NCBI GenBank assembly: GCA_936450465.1
Contig: CAKZFU010000107.1
Location: 1 to 64,000, forward strand
From: Gibbula magus
Taxonomy: Eukaryota > Mollusca > Gastropoda > Trochida > Trochidae
Length of the DNA: 64,000 nt
Reading direction: 5' to 3'
Within the stretch, counting starts at the first letter, position 1. Every line of letters starts with the position of its first letter. The notes under the pieces are model-generated. The model made no database searches and was not told the origin of the DNA. It saw nothing but the letters and a program-made list of their open reading frames with translations. Shown piece by piece: positions 61,189-64,000 of this stretch. A program made the position numbers and the translations under genes.

Positions 61189-64000
61189 CTTCAATAGGAG
61201 ACCATCAAAAGTTGTCTAGGCCAAAGTGACTTTTGGCCCAAAATTGGGCCTACAGGAATGACTATAACGGCACGGTTTGCCCATAAGACGGTCACCGATT
61301 CCAAAAGTGAACGCGTCTATGCGACCGACAGGATGAGACCTTCCATAGGAGACCATCAAAAGTTGTCTAGGCCAAAGTGACTTTTGGCCCAAAATTGGGC
61401 CTACAGGAATGATTATAACGGCACGGTTTGCCCATAAGACGGCAACCGATTCCAAAAGTGAATGCGTCTATGCGACCGGCAGGATGTGAGCTTCCATAGG
61501 AGACCATCAAAAGTTGTCTAGGCCAAAGTGACTTTTGGCCCAAAATTGGGCCTACAGGAATGACTATAACGGCACGGTTTGCCCAGAAGACGGTCACCGA
61601 TTCCAAAAGTGAACGCGTCTATGCGACCGACAGGATGAGACCTTCCATAGGAGACCATCAAAAGTTGTCTAGGCCAAAGTCACCTTTTGGCCCATTTTTG
61701 GGCATGAGCTTAACGGCACGGGTTGCCGATAAGACGGCAACCGATTCCAAAAGTGAATGCGTCTATGCGACCGGCAGGATGTGAGCTTCCATAGGAGACC
61801 ATCAAAAGTTGTCTAGGCCAAAGTGACTTTTGGCCCAAAATTGGGCCTACAGGAATGACTATAACTGCACGGTTTGCCCATAAGACGGTCACCGATTCCA
61901 AAAGTGAACGCGTCTATGCGACCGACAGGATGAGACCTTCCATAGGAGACCATCAAAAGTTGTCTAGGCCAAAGTGACTTTTGGCCCAAAATTGGGCCTA
62001 CAGGAATGACTATAACGGCACGGTTTGCCCATAAGACGGCAACCGATTCCAAAAGTGAATGCGTCTATGCGACCGGCAGGATGTGAGCTTCCATAGGAGA
62101 CCATCAAAAGTTGTCTAGGCCAAAGTGACTTTTGGCCCAAAATTGGGCCTACAGGAATGACTATAACGGCACGGTTTGCCCATAAGACGGTCATCGATTC
62201 CAAAAGTGAACGCGTCTATGCGACCGACAGGATGAGACCTTCCATAGGAGACCATCAAGGTTGTCTAGGCCAAAGTCACCTTTTGGCCCATTTTTGGGCA
62301 TGAGCTTAACGGCACGGGTTGCCGATAAGACGGCAACCGATTCCAAAAGTGAATGCGTCTATGCGACCGGCAGGATGTGAGCTTCCATAGGAGACCATCA
62401 AAAGTTGTCTAGGCCAAAGTGACTTTTGGCCCAAAATTGGGCCTACAGGAATGACTATAACGGCACGGTTTGCCCATAAGACGGTCACCGATTCCAAAAG
62501 TGAACGCGTCTATGCGACCGACAGGATGAGACCTTCCATAGGAGACCATCAAAAGTTGTCTAGGCCAAAGTCACCTTTTGGCCCATTTTTGGGCATGAGC
62601 TTAACGGCACGGGTTGCCGATAAGACGGCAACCGATTCCAAAAGTGAATGCGTCTATGCGACCGGCAGGATGTGAGCTTCCATAGGAGACCATCAAAAGT
62701 TGTCTAGGCCAAAGTGACTTTTGGCCCAAAATTGGGCCTACAGGAATGACTATAACGGCACGGTTTGCCCATAAGACGGTCACCGATTCCAAAAGTGAAC
62801 GCGTCTATGCGACCGACAGGATGAGACCTTCCATAGGAGACCATCAAAAGTTGTCTAGGCCAAAGTCACCTTTTGGCCCATTTTTGGGCATGAGCTTAAC
62901 GGCACGGGTTGCCGATAAGACGGCAACCGATTCCAAAAGTGAATGCGTCTATGCGACCGGCAGGATGTGAGCTTCCATAGGAGACCATCAAAAGTTGTCT
63001 AGGCCAAAGTGACTTTTGGCCCAAAATTGGGCCTACAGGAATGACTATAACGGCACGGTTTGCCCATAAGACGGTCACCGATTCCAAAAGTGAACGCGTC
63101 TATGCGACCGACAGGATGAGACCTTCCATAGGAGACCATCAAAAGTTGTCTAGGCCAAAGTGACGTTTGGCCCAAAATTGGGCCTACAGGAATGACTATA
63201 ACGGCACGGTTTGCCCATAAGACGGCAACCGATTCCAAAAGTGAATGCGTCTATGCGACCGGCAGGATGTGAGCTTCCATAGGAGACCATCAAAAGTTGT
63301 CTAGGCCAAAGTGACTTTTGGCCCAAAATTGGGCCTACAGGAATGACTATAACGGCACGGTTTGCCCATAAGACGGTCATCGATTCCAAAAGTGAACGCG
63401 TCTATGCGACCGACAGGATGAGACCTTCCATAGGAGACCATCAAGGTTGTCTAGGCCAAAGTCACCTTTTGGCCCATTTTTGGGCATGAGCTTAAAGGCA
63501 TGGGTTGCCGATAAGACGGCAACCGATTCCAAAAGTGAACGCGTCTATGCGACCGACAGGATGAGACCTTCCATAGGAGACCATCAAAAGTTGTCTTGGC
63601 CAAAGTCACCTTTTGGCCCATTTTTGGGCATGAGCTTAACGGCACGGGTTGCCGATAAGACGGCAACCGATTCCAAAAGTGAATGCGTCTATGCGACCGG
63701 CAGGATGTGAGCTTCCATAGGAGACCATCAAAAGTTGTCTAGGCCAAAGTGACTTTTGGCCCAAAATTGGGCCTACAGGAATGACTATAACGGCACGGTT
63801 TGCCCATAAGACGGTCACCGATTCCAAAAGTGAACGCGTCTATGCGACCGACAGGATGAGACCTTCCATAGGAGACCATCAAAAGTTGTCTAGGCCAAAG
63901 TCACCTTTTGGCCCATTTTTGGGCATGAGCTTAACGGCACGGGTTGCCGATAAGACGGCAACCGATTCCAAAAGTGAATGCGTCTATGCGACCGGCAGGA
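61189..64000. repeat. 1,186-bp eight-monomer higher-order repeat with chimeric monomers
   Basis: TCAAGGTTG (a one-base-shortened TCAAAAGTTG) at 62255/63441 and GTCATCG near 62191/63377 are 1,186 bp apart. The unit is A', A'/B' chimera, A', B' (143 bp), A', B', A', B'. A shorter relative with the same A' + chimera + A' + B' core starts near 61.19 kb, 597 bp before the first full unit. Chimeras lie at 61340-61490, 61937-62087 and 63123-63273. The second copy is cut by the window edge. Confidence 0.85.
63425..63567. repeat. B'-head/A'-tail chimeric monomer
   Basis: This 143-bp monomer has the B' head (GTCACC, GAGCTTAA, GGCAACC) and the A' tail (GAACGCGTC, GACAGGATGAGACC), the reverse of the A'/B' chimeras nearby. 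It is followed by a full B' that carries a private GTCTTGGCC. Its head has two further private changes (AAAGGCATGGG). The missing base is in the TCAAGG run near the start. Confidence 0.85.

Larger units (their letters stand above)
1..64000. repeat. Satellite DNA array filling the entire window
   Basis: Direct reading shows one head-to-tail array with no unique DNA at either end. The array runs off both window edges: the first base is a monomer start and the last bases stop inside a B' monomer. Two alternating monomer classes, long (150-151 bp) and short (144 bp), form a 294-295 bp dimer. All roughly 430 monomers have the same orientation; I found no inverted block, transposon, poly-A tract, telomere repeat or gene. 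Length variants are almost all whole monomers or dimers. Megasatellite behaviour of this kind is known from eukaryotic centromeres and heterochromatic knobs. Assignment to a centromere is inference only, since the sequence alone does not show the centromeric histone. The satellite family itself is not one I recognise. Confidence 0.98.
18717..64000. repeat. A'B' subfamily block, 295-bp dimers
   Basis: Roughly 307 monomers alternate between A' (151 bp) and B' (144 bp). Diagnostic features: A' has CACGGTTTGCCCATAAG, GGTCACC, GAACGCGTC and GACAGGATGAGACC; B' has GAGCTTAACGG, GGTTGCCG-ATAAGA-CGGCAACC, GAATGCGTC and GGCAGGATGTGAGC. Many consecutive dimers are identical, so the block is younger or more strongly homogenised than the AB block. 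Private single-base variants divide it into at least nine overlapping higher-order repeats, listed separately. The block continues beyond the window. Confidence 0.96.

Noticed and set aside
14194..63830. Repeated open frames of 60-87 codons on both strands in the A'B' block
   Set aside because: They appear once per 295-bp dimer on each strand and overlap each other. 295 is not divisible by 3, so no continuous frame spans the array. No domain, signal peptide or codon bias supports coding.
1..64000. CRISPR array
   Set aside because: There is regular spacing, but no unique spacers: the whole 144-151 bp unit is repeated, and units are far longer than CRISPR repeats.
1..64000. CENP-B box in the monomer
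   Set aside because: I looked on both strands for the TTCG...A..CGGG pattern. The consensus lacks TTCG and CGAA altogether, and rare variants creating them (e.g. TATTCGACC near 2926) do not complete the box.
12927..64000. ACGCGT as a fungal-type cell-cycle (MCB) element repeated in A'
   Set aside because: A six-base match in a repeated unit carries little information, the host is unknown, and there is no downstream gene to regulate.
1..64000. Rho-independent terminators at the GC-rich dyads followed by T runs
   Set aside because: GCCCA-TTTT-TGGGC has T in the loop rather than after the stem, the dyads occur hundreds of times without genes, and the array looks eukaryotic.

Overview
The whole 64,000-base window is one uninterrupted tandem satellite array. 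I see no protein-coding gene, RNA gene, transposable element, CRISPR array or unique flanking DNA. Every base belongs to one of about 430 head-to-tail monomers of 143-152 bp, all in the same orientation. Gene-free satellite on this scale points to nuclear heterochromatin of a eukaryote, such as a centromere core, pericentromere, knob or subtelomeric block. I do not recognise the monomer and cannot name the species. The consensus is about 49% GC, and CpG is not depleted (about 8 per 151 bp, against about 9 expected from composition).

The basic unit is an alternating dimer. The long monomer (A, 150 bp, or A', 151 bp) has GTGAC followed by a GGCCCAA/TTGGGCC dyad and an extra CTACAGGA. The short monomer (B or B', 144 bp) has GTCACC followed by GCCCA-TTTT-TGGGC. 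The dimer is therefore 294 bp (AB) or 295 bp (A'B'), a mean of 147 bp per monomer, which is the length of DNA in a nucleosome core particle.

Layout: (1) 1-12,810 is the older-looking AB subfamily. It contains higher-order repeats (HORs) of 1,470 bp, 1,326/1,620 bp and 2,064 bp. (2) 12,811 to about 18,716 is a mosaic where AB and A'B' monomers and their chimeras mix. It holds a 438-bp trimer repeated twice, a 1,180-bp A'B' island and a 1,759-bp 12-mer repeated twice. (3) About 18,717-64,000 is the very homogeneous A'B' subfamily. Private variants there reveal successive local amplifications with periods of about 3,540/3,245, 2,655 (with 885 nested), 1,621, 590, 2,065, 1,626, 1,475, 3,252/3,108 and 1,186 bp.

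The changes that separate the subfamilies, the register-preserving chimeric monomers, and gains or losses of exactly one monomer or dimer all fit repeated unequal crossover or gene conversion. B' carries a perfect 8-bp stem dyad that B lacks. A 39-bp block is almost invariant in all four monomer types and is the best candidate for a protein-binding or phasing element. Open reading frames exist in several frames only because the monomer happens to lack stops there. They are repeated hundreds of times and are not called as genes.
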